A stretch of 64,000 bases of DNA from Tsukamurella sp. M9C (GTDB taxonomy: Bacteria; Actinomycetota; Actinomycetes; Mycobacteriales; Mycobacteriaceae), in the NCBI RefSeq assembly GCF_020169415.1, contig NZ_JAIULG010000007.1, positions 51,210 to 115,209 of the forward strand. The letters run 5' to 3'. Shown piece after piece: positions 1 through 8,543 of the stretch; positions within the stretch are counted from its first letter, which is position 1, and each line of letters starts with the position of its first letter. The position numbers were made by a program, and so were the translations under genes. The notes under the pieces are model-generated. The model was given only the letters and a program-made list of their open reading frames with translations, made no database searches and was not told where the DNA came from.

Positions 1-1
1 G

Positions 2-571
2 CGGATCTTCGCCGGCGTCGGCGCCGCGATCATCATCGGCCCGCTGCTCGGCTTCGCCATGGGCACCTCGAAGACGATCAACACGATCATCGAGCCCTAC
101 CTGAACTTCCTGCGCGCGCTGCCGCCACTGGGCTACATCGGCCTGCTCATCGTGTGGTTCGGCATCGGCGACACGTCGAAGATCTGGCTGCTCTTCCTGG
201 CCGCCTTCCCCGCGATCGCGATCTCCACCGTCAACGGCGTGCAGGGCGTGAGCATCGATCAGATCAACGCCGCCCGCGCGCTCGGCGCGAACCGGCTGCA
301 GACCATCCGCGGCGTCATCGTCCCGGCGACGCTGCCCGAGGTCATCAACGGCATCCGCATCGCCGTCGGCTTCGCGTGGACCACCGTCGTCGCGGCCGAG
401 CTCAACAACGGCATCCCCGGCATCGGCGGCCTCGCCTACCTCGCCGGCCAGCAGCTCAACACCCCGCTGACGATCGCCTGCATCATCGTCATCGGCGTCA
501 CCGCGCTGCTGCTGGACTCGCTCATCAAGTGGATCGGCCTGCTGGCCGTCCCGTGGAAGGGGAAGGCATGA
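2..571 (+). CDS. ABC transporter permease, taurine/sulfonate/nitrate type (5' end missing)
   Basis: C-terminal 189 residues of an integral-membrane permease; the gene begins before the window and the frame is open from base 2. Hydrophobic segments alternate with a cytoplasmic loop reading AARALGAN followed about 17 residues on by LPEVINGIRIAVG, the EAA-type loop that docks on the ATPase in the SsuC/TauC/NrtB family. Its stop overlaps the start of the binding-protein gene (ATGA), and the ATPase follows, so the three form one importer operon. The substrate cannot be read from sequence; sulfonate, taurine, nitrate or a thiamin-precursor analogue are all possible. Confidence 0.9.
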   Translation, partial: RIFAGVGAAIIIGPLLGFAMGTSKTINTIIEPYLNFLRALPPLGYIGLLIVWFGIGDTSKIWLLFLAAFPAIAISTVNGVQGVSIDQINAARALGANRLQTIRGVIVPATLPEVINGIRIAVGFAWTTVVAAELNNGIPGIGGLAYLAGQQLNTPLTIACIIVIGVTALLLDSLIKWIGLLAVPWKGKA

Positions 572-1626
572 ACCGCCTGAAGCGCCTCGCGCGCACGGCG
601 CTCGTGGTCGGCACCGTCGGCCTCACCCTGACCGGCTGCATCGTCGAATCCGGCCGCGCCGAACAGTCCCGCTCCATCGGCGGGACCACGGCGTGCCCCG
701 TCGACCCGGACCCGACGGTGACGGGCACCGTCCGGATCGGCTGGCAGGAGATCCCGAACGGCGACCTCGTCGTCAAGGACACCGGCCTGCTCAAGACCTG
801 CCTGCCCAACGTGAACGTCGTGTGGAGCAAGTTCGCCTCCGGCGGCGACGTGATCCAGGCGTTCGGCGCCAACAGCCTCGACGTCGGCCTGCTCGGCAGC
901 GCGCCCGCCGCGAAGGCGCTCAGCGCGCCGCTGAACATCGACATGAAGGTCATCTGGATCCAGGACCGGATCGGGGCCGCGGAGTCGCTCGTCGCCCGCG
1001 GCGACGGCATCAAGACCGTCGCCGACCTCAAGGGCAAGCGCATCGCCGTGCCCTTCGCGTCGACCGCGCACTACAGCCTGCTCACCGCCCTGGACAAGGC
1101 GGGCGTCACCGACGCGCAGGTCATCAACCTGGCCCCGGACGCCATCCGCGGCGCGTGGGGCGGCGGGCAGATCGACGCCACGTACATCTGGGAGCCGACG
1201 CTGAGCCAGCTCAAGGGCACCGTGCTCACCACGAGCGCCCAGGTCGCCGAGCAGGGCGCGCCGACCTACGATCTCGAGGGCGCCCGCGGCGACTTCGTGA
1301 AGAACAACCCGGCCTTCCTCAAGATCTGGACCGCCGCGCAGGGCTGGGCGGCGAACCTGCTGAACACCGATCCGAACAAGGCGGCCGAGCACATCGCGGG
1401 CCAGCTCGGCGTGCCGCTGGACCAGGTCCTCACGCAGATCAAGGGCTACGCCTACTTCGACGCGAAGACGCAGGGCGGCCCCGACCATCTCGGCGGGCAG
1501 CTCGGCGCCGACATCCGCCGGACCGCCGAGTTCCTGCTCCAGCAGGGCCAGGTCCAGGGCGTCGCTCCGGCGCAGCACTACACCGACGGCGTCTACGCCG
1601 CCGCCGCACAGGGGGTTTCCAAGTGA
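568..1626 (+). CDS. Periplasmic substrate-binding lipoprotein of taurine/nitrate-type ABC transporter
   Basis: A 352-residue protein with an N-terminal signal peptide ending in a lipobox (LTGC, Cys near residue 23), so it is probably lipid-anchored outside the membrane. The body has the NitT/TauA pattern: VRIGWQEIPNGDLVVKD at the start, a middle VADLKGKRIAVPFASTAHY, and IDATYIWEPTLSQL in the second lobe. It would capture the substrate and deliver it to the permease encoded just upstream. Start chosen at ATG 568, which overlaps the permease stop by four bases and gives a good signal peptide; longer in-frame extensions only read across the permease gene. Confidence 0.9.
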   Translation: MNRLKRLARTALVVGTVGLTLTGCIVESGRAEQSRSIGGTTACPVDPDPTVTGTVRIGWQEIPNGDLVVKDTGLLKTCLPNVNVVWSKFASGGDVIQAFGANSLDVGLLGSAPAAKALSAPLNIDMKVIWIQDRIGAAESLVARGDGIKTVADLKGKRIAVPFASTAHYSLLTALDKAGVTDAQVINLAPDAIRGAWGGGQIDATYIWEPTLSQLKGTVLTTSAQVAEQGAPTYDLEGARGDFVKNNPAFLKIWTAAQGWAANLLNTDPNKAAEHIAGQLGVPLDQVLTQIKGYAYFDAKTQGGPDHLGGQLGADIRRTAEFLLQQGQVQGVAPAQHYTDGVYAAAAQGVSK

Positions 1627-2408
1627 CCGGGACCGAACGCGTCGAGCTGACGGGGGTCGGCAAGACCTACGACACCGCGAGCGGGCAGACCATCGCGCTG
1701 CAGCCGACGGACCTCACGATCGAGCCGGGCGAGTTCGTCTCCATCGTCGGCCCTTCGGGCTGCGGCAAGACGACGCTGCTGCGGCTCGTCGCCGGCTTCG
1801 AGGACCCGACCGAGGGCGTCGTCGAGGTCGGCGGCGCGCGGGTGACGGCACCGTCGGCCGACCGGGGCGTGGTCTTCCAGGCCCCCACCCTGTACCCCTG
1901 GCTGACGGTGCGCGGCAACGTCGAGTTCGGGCCCAAGGTGAGTGGCGTGGGCAAGGCCGAGCGGCGTGAGCAGGCGCAGAAGCTGCTGGACCTCGTGGGC
2001 CTCGGCGACTTCGGCGACAAGCGGCCCTACGAGCTCTCCGGCGGCATGCAGCAGCGCGCGCAGATCGCCCGCGTCCTGGTCAACGATCCCGCGATCGTGC
2101 TCATGGACGAGCCCTACGGCGCGCTCGACGCGCTGACCCGCGAGCGGCTGCAGGTGGACCTGCTCAAGATCTGGCGGGAGGCGGGCAAGACCATCGTCTT
2201 CATCACCCACTCGGTGGAGGAGGCGGTGTTCCTGAGCACCCGCGTGCTGGTGATGAGCGCCCGCCCGGGACGCGTGGTGATCGACCGCAAGGTCGAGCTG
2301 CCGGGCGACGGGCCGGACACCGTGCGCGACCCGTCGGTCACCGCGACCGCCGAGTTCCAGGCTCTGCGGACAGAGCTGGCGGCCGCGATCTACGCGGCGC
2401 ACGACTGA
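1623..2408 (+). CDS. ABC transporter ATP-binding protein, SsuB/TauB type
   Basis: A 261-residue ATPase with Walker A GPSGCGKTT at residues 43-51, Q-loop VFQAPTLYPWLT, signature LSGGMQQRAQIAR, Walker B IVLMDEP and switch-histidine ITHS. The length and the LYPWLTV segment fit the nitrate/sulfonate/taurine subfamily. The GTG start at 1623 overlaps the binding-protein stop (GTGA), so translation is coupled. It powers import by the permease and binding protein upstream and ends the operon, being followed by a hairpin. The substrate is unknown. Confidence 0.93.
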   Translation: MTGTERVELTGVGKTYDTASGQTIALQPTDLTIEPGEFVSIVGPSGCGKTTLLRLVAGFEDPTEGVVEVGGARVTAPSADRGVVFQAPTLYPWLTVRGNVEFGPKVSGVGKAERREQAQKLLDLVGLGDFGDKRPYELSGGMQQRAQIARVLVNDPAIVLMDEPYGALDALTRERLQVDLLKIWREAGKTIVFITHSVEEAVFLSTRVLVMSARPGRVVIDRKVELPGDGPDTVRDPSVTATAEFQALRTELAAAIYAAHD

Positions 2409-2423
2409 CGCCGACCGTGCCGG

Positions 2424-2452
2424 GGACGGCACCCGCCCGGCGGGCGCCGTCC
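2424..2452 (+). terminator. Hairpin after the ABC transporter operon
   Basis: Arms GGACGGC and GCCGTCC close an inner GCCC/GGGC stem 16 bases after the ATPase stop. There is no T-tract, as is usual for this G+C-rich group. It separates the transporter operon from the prenyl synthase gene. Confidence 0.55.
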
Positions 2453-2503
2453 ACCGCGCGCGAATGAGGCTGGGTCTCAGGTTCCGGTTGTAGGGTTGCA
2501 GGC

Positions 2504-3334
2504 GTGGTGAGTGCCCCCAAACTGCCAGTGTCGCTGCCCACGGACGCGGCCCGCAAGCTCGTCTCGCCGGCCTACGCGCTCTACGAGCGACGGCTGGTGA
2601 ACGAGCTCACCAACGCCTATCGCGATGGGGCGCAGCGCCCCCGCCACGTGGCGGTGCTCTGCGACGGCAACCGGCGTTGGGCCCGGGCCGCCGGGTTCAG
2701 CGACGTGAGCCACGGCTACCGCATGGGCGCGAAGAAGATCGCCGAGATGCTGGAGTGGTGCGACGAGGCCGGCATCGAGCTCGCCACCATCTACCTGCTC
2801 TCCACCGAGAACCTGCAGCGCGACCCCGACGAGCTCGCGGCGCTGCTGGAGATCATCACCGACGTCGTCGAGGAGATCTCGGGCCCGGACAAGAACTGGT
2901 CGGTGAAGATCGTCGGCGCGATGGACCTGCTGCCGCCCGACGCCGCGCGCCGGCTCACGGCCGCCGCCGAGGGCACGAAGGGGCGCACCGGCACCCACGT
3001 GAACGTGGCCGTCGGCTACGGGGGGCGCAAGGAGATCGTCGACGCCGTGCAGTCCCTGCTGCGCAGCGAGCTCGCCGACGGGATGTCGGGCCAGGAACTG
3101 GTGGACGCGGTCACCGTCGAGGGGATCGACCAGCACCTGTACACCAAGGGGCAGCCCGATCCGGACCTGGTGATCCGCACGTCGGGGGAGCAGCGGCTCT
3201 CCGGCTTCCTGTTGTGGCAGAGCGCGTACAGCGAGATCTGGTTCACGGAGGCCTACTGGCCGGAGTTCCGCCGCGTCGACTTCCTGCGCGCGCTGCGCGA
3301 CTACGCCGCGCGGCACCGTCGCTTCGGGGCCTGA
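2504..3334 (+). CDS. Z-isoprenyl diphosphate synthase (UppS family, Rv1086-like)
   Basis: A 276-residue cis-prenyltransferase. The signature CDGNRRWAR carries the catalytic Asp and the phosphate-binding Arg; STENLQR, IRTSGEQRLSGFLLWQ and YSEIWFTEAYWPEF are the other conserved blocks. It makes Z-prenyl diphosphates for decaprenyl-phosphate, the carrier for mycolyl-arabinogalactan and peptidoglycan precursors. By gene order it corresponds to M. tuberculosis Rv1086, which makes the short Z,E-farnesyl diphosphate; a long-chain product cannot be excluded. A TAGGGT box 7 bases before GTG 2504 suggests a leaderless message. A second GTG follows immediately at 2507. Confidence 0.85.
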   Translation: MVSAPKLPVSLPTDAARKLVSPAYALYERRLVNELTNAYRDGAQRPRHVAVLCDGNRRWARAAGFSDVSHGYRMGAKKIAEMLEWCDEAGIELATIYLLSTENLQRDPDELAALLEIITDVVEEISGPDKNWSVKIVGAMDLLPPDAARRLTAAAEGTKGRTGTHVNVAVGYGGRKEIVDAVQSLLRSELADGMSGQELVDAVTVEGIDQHLYTKGQPDPDLVIRTSGEQRLSGFLLWQSAYSEIWFTEAYWPEFRRVDFLRALRDYAARHRRFGA

Positions 3335-3388
3335 CCGCCCTCCTCGCCTGCGGTGATCGCTCTCGTGAGTGGTGATCGAGAAATTCCT

Positions 3389-3407
3389 ATCACCAACTCC
3401 TGGTGAT
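3389..3407. repeat. Inverted repeat ATCACCA-N5-TGGTGAT
   Basis: A perfect 7-base inverted repeat in the 127-base gap between the prenyl synthase and the DUF2236 gene. Two more GGTGATCG half-sites lie just upstream (near 3352 and 3371). It may be an operator or a weak terminator; the sequence does not decide. Confidence 0.4.
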
Positions 3408-3420
3408 GCGCGCCACACGC

Positions 3421-3448
3421 TGTTACGATTTAATCATCAGTCGTAACA
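3421..3448. promoter_or_regulatory. Palindromic operator TGTTACGA-N12-TCGTAACA
   Basis: A perfect 8-base inverted repeat, unusually A+T-rich for this DNA, ends two bases before a strong ribosome-binding site (AAGGAGG, 3451-3457) of the DUF2236 gene. A -10 candidate TACGAT (3424-3429) lies inside it, so a bound repressor would block transcription. The size and symmetry fit a TetR-family site. No TetR gene is adjacent, so the regulator is probably encoded elsewhere. Confidence 0.6.
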
Positions 3449-3461
3449 ACAAGGAGGCGGC

Positions 3462-4469
3462 ATGACCCAGCTGGCGGAGCCCGAGAGCCGTACCGAGACC
3501 GTTCGCGCGCCCGCGCGCTACGGTCCCCGATCGCCGTTCGTCGACCCGCTGGGGATGAGCGGCACCGTCGCCGGCCAGTGGGCGTTCCTGCCGATCAACG
3601 GCGCGGCGTTCGTGATGCAGCTGATGCATCCGGTGATCGGCGACATCGTGGGGGAGTTCAGCGTCGCGTACACCGATCCGGTCGGCCGCGCGATCCGGTC
3701 CATGGACTCGGTGCAGCGCTGGTACTTCGGCGAGGATGCCGCCGTCGAGGAGGGGTACCGGCTGCGCGCACAGCACCAGCCGTTGCAGATGCGCAACGCC
3801 GAGGGCAAGCACATCAGCGCGCTCAATCCCGAGGCCTACGGCTGGGTGATCGCCACCGGAACGATCACGGGCATCGACTCCCTGCCGCGCAGCCTCGGGC
3901 GTTCGCTCACCGACGCCGACGTCCTCGAGATCTTCGACGACTCACGCAAGATCGCCGACATCGTGCAGGTGCCGGACGGTGCGGTCCCGTGGGAGCCGGA
4001 TGCCTTCGGTCGCTACTACGCGGACATGCTGACGAAGCTGATCCCGCATCCCGGCGCGCTGCAGTTCCTCGACGATTTCGCCCACGGCAATCCGCCGCTC
4101 CCACCCGAGGCGGGCCCGTTCCTCCGCGCGATCGAGCCGGCCCTCAAGCCGGTCGGCGTTTCGGTCAACCGGGCGGTCTACCTGCTCACCGTCGGTGTCC
4201 TGCGGCCCGAGGTCCGCGAGATCCTGGGCGTGGGGTGGACACGCCGAGAGGAGTACTCGTACCGCGCCGTGACCGCGGCGATCCGCCAGGCCTACAAGGT
4301 GATCCCCGAGCGGGTGGGCTACACGCCGCTGGCGTACTACGCGCGCGGGAAGGCGCGTGCCCTGCGGGCGATGAAGGAGCGGGACCTGCCGGACTTCACC
4401 GCTTTCCAGCGCGAGCGCACGCCGGAGCAGCGGGCGAAGTCGCCCTCCGCCGGCTGCCCGTTCGGCTGA
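3462..4469 (+). CDS. DUF2236 (MpaB/latex-clearing-protein type) oxygenase
   Basis: A 335-residue member of the DUF2236 family. Recognisable blocks are FLPINGAAFVMQLMHP near residue 45, the loop DSVQRWYFGEDA, ALNPEAYGWV and a C-terminal SAGCPFG tail. Characterised relatives are haem b-dependent oxygenases (latex-clearing protein, MpaB); actinobacteria carry many paralogues of unknown substrate. The gene stands alone, with an AAGGAGG site five bases before its ATG and a perfect palindromic operator over the promoter, so expression is probably induced by some compound. Confidence 0.8.
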   Translation: MTQLAEPESRTETVRAPARYGPRSPFVDPLGMSGTVAGQWAFLPINGAAFVMQLMHPVIGDIVGEFSVAYTDPVGRAIRSMDSVQRWYFGEDAAVEEGYRLRAQHQPLQMRNAEGKHISALNPEAYGWVIATGTITGIDSLPRSLGRSLTDADVLEIFDDSRKIADIVQVPDGAVPWEPDAFGRYYADMLTKLIPHPGALQFLDDFAHGNPPLPPEAGPFLRAIEPALKPVGVSVNRAVYLLTVGVLRPEVREILGVGWTRREEYSYRAVTAAIRQAYKVIPERVGYTPLAYYARGKARALRAMKERDLPDFTAFQRERTPEQRAKSPSAGCPFG

Positions 4470-4475
4470 GTCGGG

Positions 4476-5261
4476 CTACGCCATCAGGAATTGCCGCACC
4501 AGGTCGACGAAGGCCTGCGGTGCTTCGACGTTGGACAGATGGGTGACCGGGAGGGTGGCGATCTCCGCGCCGCGCACCACGCGGGCGATGTGTTCCCCGT
4601 GTTCCGGCAGGCAGACGGCGTCGTGTTCGCCGACGATGACGAGTGTCGGGGCCTTGACCAGTGCGACGGTGCGCCGCATGTCGAAGTCACGCACGGCGGA
4701 CAGGCAACCCGCCAAACCTGTCGGGCTCATTCGCGGGATCGCATCGCGGAACGGCCCGACGATCTGGTCGTCGGCTAGCAACTCCGCCGGAAACCAGTTA
4801 CGCACGAACCGATCGGCCGTGTCTGAGAGGTCTTCGCCCGCGAGCAGACTCGCGATCCGGGCGTCCCACTGGCCCGAAGGCCCCAGGTAGGCCGATGTGT
4901 TCGCGAGGATCAGGCGATTGACTCGGTCAGGCGCGTGTACCCCGAGCCACTGTCCGACCATGCCGCCGAGTGATAGGCCGCAGAAGTGCGCGCGATCGAT
5001 CCCCAGCTCGTCCAGCAGCTCGAGGACGTCCCGCCCGAGGCGTGCCACTGAGTATGCGCCGACCGGGGCATCGGACCCGCCGTGCCCGCGAGTGTCGTAT
5101 CGAAGCACGCGGAGGTCGCCGGTCATCATGGGGACGGTCTGGTCCCACATCGCTGCTGTCGTGGCGATCGAGTTCGACAGCACGACTGTCGGGGCACCCT
5201 CCGGTCCTTCGAGCTGGTACCGCAGGCGTGTGCCGTCGCCGAGTACGGCGGTCGTGGTCAT
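4476..5261 (-). CDS. Alpha/beta hydrolase, 3-oxoadipate enol-lactonase-like
   Basis: A 261-residue alpha/beta-hydrolase. The nucleophile elbow is GLSLGG (Ser near residue 97), the acid is in VGEHDAVC and the His in VTHLSNVE; DTRGHGGSDAP is the usual strand-4 loop. The overall pattern is that of PcaD, which opens beta-ketoadipate enol-lactone in aromatic catabolism, but no other pca gene is nearby, so the substrate is uncertain. Start set at ATG 5261, preceded by AAGGAACC; an upstream in-frame extension would cross the divergent promoter. Transcribed away from a MerR regulator that very probably controls it. Confidence 0.82.
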   Translation of the reverse strand: MTTTAVLGDGTRLRYQLEGPEGAPTVVLSNSIATTAAMWDQTVPMMTGDLRVLRYDTRGHGGSDAPVGAYSVARLGRDVLELLDELGIDRAHFCGLSLGGMVGQWLGVHAPDRVNRLILANTSAYLGPSGQWDARIASLLAGEDLSDTADRFVRNWFPAELLADDQIVGPFRDAIPRMSPTGLAGCLSAVRDFDMRRTVALVKAPTLVIVGEHDAVCLPEHGEHIARVVRGAEIATLPVTHLSNVEAPQAFVDLVRQFLMA

Positions 5262-5298
5262 GGGTTCCTTCCGGTTCAGTGGATGCGGTGGCCGACGT

Positions 5299-5330
5299 AC
5301 GGTAGGGCCTGACAGTGATGTGAGGTTCAA
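5299..5330 (-). promoter_or_regulatory. MerR-type stretched promoter for the alpha/beta hydrolase
   Basis: Reading leftwards: -35 TTGAAC (5325-5330), a 20-base spacer, and -10 TACCGT (5299-5304). The spacer contains the interrupted dyad CCTxACA-N4-TGTxAGG (5308-5325). A spacer of 19-20 bases with a central dyad is the hallmark of promoters that MerR proteins activate by DNA untwisting, and a merR-type gene starts at 5341 on the other strand. Confidence 0.7.
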
Positions 5331-5340
5331 GGAGCGCAGC

Positions 5341-5736
5341 GTGAAGATCGGCGAACTCTCCCGACGCACAGGCGTCAGCGTGCGGTCGCTGCGGTACTAC
5401 GAGGAACAGGGGCTCCTGTCGCCGGCTCGCACGCCGGGCGGGCATCGCGACTACCCGGAGGCGGCGGTCGACCGGGTGATTCTCGTGCAGCAATTGTTCG
5501 CCGCGGGGCTACACAGCCCCAGGATCGCTCGAATGCTTCCGTGCATGCAGGCCCCAGAGGGCGGGCCCAATGAACGTGCCACCGCGAAGCTCACGGATCA
5601 ATTGAAAGCGGAACGTGAACGGATTGACGGGGCTATCACCGACCTCGTCAGGTCTCGGGCGCTTCTCGACGAGATCATCGCTGCGGCCGTCGAGCGCGAT
5701 CACTGCACGAGGGGGACGAGCGCCGTGCGTGCGTAG
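5341..5736 (+). CDS. MerR-family transcriptional regulator
   Basis: A 131-residue regulator opening with the canonical MerR helix-turn-helix: KIGELSRRTGVSVRSLRYYEEQGLL, wing GGHRDYPEAAVDRV, then a long coiled-coil helix (residues about 75-110) for dimerisation. GTG 5341 is chosen because it places the helix-turn-helix at the extreme N-terminus and follows AAGGAG. Three Cys occur (CMQ near residue 67, HC near 123) but no clear metal-binding loop, so the inducer is unknown. Divergent from the alpha/beta hydrolase. Its last 37 bases overlap the convergent tetR. Confidence 0.88.
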   Translation: MKIGELSRRTGVSVRSLRYYEEQGLLSPARTPGGHRDYPEAAVDRVILVQQLFAAGLHSPRIARMLPCMQAPEGGPNERATAKLTDQLKAERERIDGAITDLVRSRALLDEIIAAAVERDHCTRGTSAVRA

Positions 5737-6308
5737 GCGCGCGCGGCGTCGTCGTCCTCGAGATCGAACGGGGCGGGGGAGACGGCGAAGCACGCCGTGG
5801 TGAGCCGCACGAGGGCGTCGGCGCGGACGTCGGTCGCGTCCCCGGGCATCGTCCCGGCCTCCTGCTCCTGGACGATCATCGCGCGGACGAACCGGATGCC
5901 GTGCCGCACCGTGTCGAGGCGCTCGTCGGCGAACAGTTCCGCACGTTCCCGCGGATCCGCGGGAACGAGGCCCCGTCCCGCGCGGCAGCACAGCACGAAC
6001 ACCTCCTCGATCCGCGTCGGGATGTCGGGGGTCGCCGCGACCACCTCCGCGGTCTGGGCGAACAGTCGGCCCAGCGTCCACGCCAGAGCGGCGGCCAGGA
6101 TCTCGTCCTTGGAGCCGAACTTCCGGAACAGGGTCATCCGGCTCATCCCCGCCTCGGCGGCGATCTTCTCCACCGTCGTGCGACGGGTGCCGTTGCGGCT
6201 CAGTGCGCGCAGGGCGGCCCGGTAGACGTGCGCATCGGCGTCGTCGACGTCCGCGCGTGCGCCCGCCTGCAGAAGGAGTTCGGGCAGCGAGGCCCCGGGA
6301 CGGGTCAT
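5700..6308 (-). CDS. TetR-family transcriptional regulator
   Basis: A 202-residue repressor. The N-terminal helix-turn-helix reads RTTVEKIAAEAGMSRMTLFRKFGSKDEIL (residues about 42-70), textbook TetR; the C-terminal ligand-binding half is not one I can assign to an inducer class. A TACGAT box 8 bases before ATG 6308 suggests a leaderless transcript. It is flanked by convergent merR and co-directional coaA with no obvious target, so it may act elsewhere or on itself. Confidence 0.88.
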   Translation of the reverse strand: MTRPGASLPELLLQAGARADVDDADAHVYRAALRALSRNGTRRTTVEKIAAEAGMSRMTLFRKFGSKDEILAAALAWTLGRLFAQTAEVVAATPDIPTRIEEVFVLCCRAGRGLVPADPRERAELFADERLDTVRHGIRFVRAMIVQEQEAGTMPGDATDVRADALVRLTTACFAVSPAPFDLEDDDAARAYARTALVPLVQ

Positions 6309-6353
6309 GGTGATCGATCGTAGGCCCGACGGTGCGCCGCCGGGCGCGGACCG

Positions 6354-7289
6354 TCAGAGCTTGCGCAGCCGAACGCGGTTGATGGAGTGGTCGGAGTCCT
6401 TGCGCAGCACCAGCGTCGCGCGCGGGCGGGTCGGCAGGATGTTCTGCACCAGGTTCGGGCGGTTGATGCCCGCCCAGATGCCCTCCGCGCGGTCGCGGGC
6501 CTCGGTGTCGGAGAGCCCGGCGTAGTGGTGGAAGTGCGAGGACGGGTCCGCGAACGAGGTGGTCCGCATCGAGAGGAACCGGTCGACGTACCAGCGCTCG
6601 ATGTCCTCGATCCGCGCGTCCACGTAGACGGAGAAGTCGAACAGGTCCGAGACCATGAGTCGCGGCCCGGTCTGCAGCACGTTGAGCCCCTCCACGATGA
6701 GGATGTCGGGCCGGCGCACGTGGATGAACTCGCCGGGAACGATGTCGTAGAGCTGGTGCGAGTACATCGGCGCGGTCGCGTCCTCCGCGCCCGACTTCAC
6801 CGTGGTCACGAAGCGCAGGAGGGCCCGGCGGTCGTAGGACTCGGGGAAGCCCTTGCGGTGCATGATGCCGCGACGCTCGAGCTCCGCCGTCGGGTGCAGG
6901 AAGCCGTCGGTGGTCACCAGGTCCACCCGGGGGTGCGAGTCCCACCGCGCGAGCAGCGCCTGCAGCACGCGGGCCGTCGTCGACTTGCCGACCGCCACCG
7001 AGCCGGCGACGCCGATGACGAAGGGGACCTGCGCGTTGTGCCGCTGCTCGCCGAGGAAGGTCGCGGTCGCGGCGTAGAGCCGTTGCCGCGCCGCCACCTG
7101 CAGGTGGATCAGGCGGGAGACGGGGAGGTAGACCTCGGCGACCTCGGCCAGGTCGATCTGCTCGCCCAGGCCGCGGAGGTCGGACAGGTCGGCCTCGGTC
7201 AGCGACAGCGGCGTCGACTGCCGGAGCTCGCGCCACTGAGCGCGGTCGAGCTCGATGTACGGGCTCGGTTCGCTCACCGGACGAGGCAC
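6354..7289 (-). CDS. coaA: Type I pantothenate kinase
   Basis: A 311-residue CoaA, the first committed enzyme of coenzyme A synthesis (pantothenate + ATP to 4'-phosphopantothenate). The P-loop is [11 protein letters not shown] at residues 93-103, followed by [36 protein letters not shown] and the C-terminal [20 protein letters not shown] that is nearly invariant in mycobacteria. GTG 7289 is used because it matches the usual length; GTG 7277 is possible. Position next to glyA is as in M. tuberculosis (Rv1092c-Rv1093). Confidence 0.95.
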   Translation of the reverse strand: MPRPVSEPSPYIELDRAQWRELRQSTPLSLTEADLSDLRGLGEQIDLAEVAEVYLPVSRLIHLQVAARQRLYAATATFLGEQRHNAQVPFVIGVAGSVAVGKSTTARVLQALLARWDSHPRVDLVTTDGFLHPTAELERRGIMHRKGFPESYDRRALLRFVTTVKSGAEDATAPMYSHQLYDIVPGEFIHVRRPDILIVEGLNVLQTGPRLMVSDLFDFSVYVDARIEDIERWYVDRFLSMRTTSFADPSSHFHHYAGLSDTEARDRAEGIWAGINRPNLVQNILPTRPRATLVLRKDSDHSINRVRLRKL

Positions 7290-7322
7290 CCCGCGTCAGA
7301 CATGCCCTCTAGTCTGGCACGC

Positions 7323-8534
7323 ATGGAGGAGCTGAGCGTCACCGACCGTTACCTGCGGCTGGGCCTGCGGTTCGACCGCATCGAATCCGGTTTCGTGGAC
7401 GCCTACTTCGGCGACCCGGCGCACCGTCGGGCGGTGGAGGCCGAGGACGCCCCCGAACCCGCCCGCCTCGCCGCGGAGGCCCGCGCCCTGCTGCACGACG
7501 TCGCCGCCGACACAGCGCTCAGCGCGCCGCGCCGCGAGTTCCTGGCCGGGCACGTCGCCGCGCTCGAGTGCTCGGCGCGCAAGTTCGACGGTGCGCCGAT
7601 CGGCTTCGTCGACGAGGTGAAGGCCTACTTCGACGTCGACATCGCCATGGGCGACACCGCCGACTACGAGGCGGCGCACGCCGCGCTCGACGAGATCCTG
7701 CCCGGGACGGGCCCGCTGCAGCCCCGCATGCAGGCCCAGCGCGATCGCTTCCTGGTGCCCGCCGAGCGCGTGCCCGAGGTGGTGGACGCGCTGGCCGGCG
7801 CGCTGCGGGACGTCGTGCGGGGGCGCTATCCGCTGCCCGAGGCGGAGACCGTGCGGTTCGAGATCGAACACGACAAGCCCTGGTCCGGCTTCAACTACTA
7901 CCTCGGCGACTACACCTCGCGGGTCGCGGTCAACGGCGACCTGCCGCAGTACCTCTCGTCGCTGCCGCACCTCATCGCGCACGAGGCCTACCCGGGCCAC
8001 CACACCGAGCACTGCCGCAAGGAGCAGCTGCTGGTCGCGGGGGAGAACCAGCCGGAGCAGGCGATCTTCCTGGTCAACACGCCGCAGTGCCTCATGGCGG
8101 AGGGCCTGGCCGACCACGCGCTGCACGCCGCGATCGGCCCCGGCTGGGGCCGCTGGGCGCAGGAGATCTACGCCGACCTCGGCCTGCCCTTCGACGGGGA
8201 GCTCGCCGAGCGGATCGCGGCGGCCTCGTCGGGCCTGCTGCACGTGCGGCAGGACGCCGCGCTGCTGCTGCACGACCGCGCCGCGAGCGAGGACGACGTG
8301 GCCGCCTACCTGCAGCGCTGGGGCCTCATGGCAGAGCGGAGCGCGCGGCAGTCGCTGCGCTTCGTCGGCTCGCCGCTGTGGCGGGCGTACATCAGCACCT
8401 ACGTCGAGGGTTACGCGCTGCTCGGCACCTGGCTCGATCGCGCCGATTCCGGGCCGGCGCGGCTGGACCAGTTCGGAAGGCTGCTCGACGAGCCCCTCAC
8501 CCCGTCTGCGCTGCGGCGGGAGCTCGCGGCTTAG
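7323..8534 (+). CDS. DUF885-family zinc metallopeptidase-like protein
   Basis: A 403-residue protein whose key motif is HEAYPGHH at residues 220-227, the DUF885 version of a HExxH zinc site; a Glu-rich helix (MAEGLADHAL) about 30 residues later could supply the third ligand. It lacks a signal peptide and is shorter than many DUF885 proteins, being the cytoplasmic actinobacterial form. Substrate unknown. A TAGTCT box lies 7 bases before ATG 7323, supporting that start and a leaderless message. Its stop codon TAG forms the first bases of the glyA -10 box. Confidence 0.8.
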   Translation: MEELSVTDRYLRLGLRFDRIESGFVDAYFGDPAHRRAVEAEDAPEPARLAAEARALLHDVAADTALSAPRREFLAGHVAALECSARKFDGAPIGFVDEVKAYFDVDIAMGDTADYEAAHAALDEILPGTGPLQPRMQAQRDRFLVPAERVPEVVDALAGALRDVVRGRYPLPEAETVRFEIEHDKPWSGFNYYLGDYTSRVAVNGDLPQYLSSLPHLIAHEAYPGHHTEHCRKEQLLVAGENQPEQAIFLVNTPQCLMAEGLADHALHAAIGPGWGRWAQEIYADLGLPFDGELAERIAAASSGLLHVRQDAALLLHDRAASEDDVAAYLQRWGLMAERSARQSLRFVGSPLWRAYISTYVEGYALLGTWLDRADSGPARLDQFGRLLDEPLTPSALRRELAA

Positions 8535-8543
8535 GATGACCGC

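Noticed and set aside
436..1578. Long open frame on the minus strand antisense to the binding-protein gene
   Set aside because: Arg/Ala/Gly/Val-rich mirror of a real gene; typical of 70% G+C DNA, with no family pattern or start signal.
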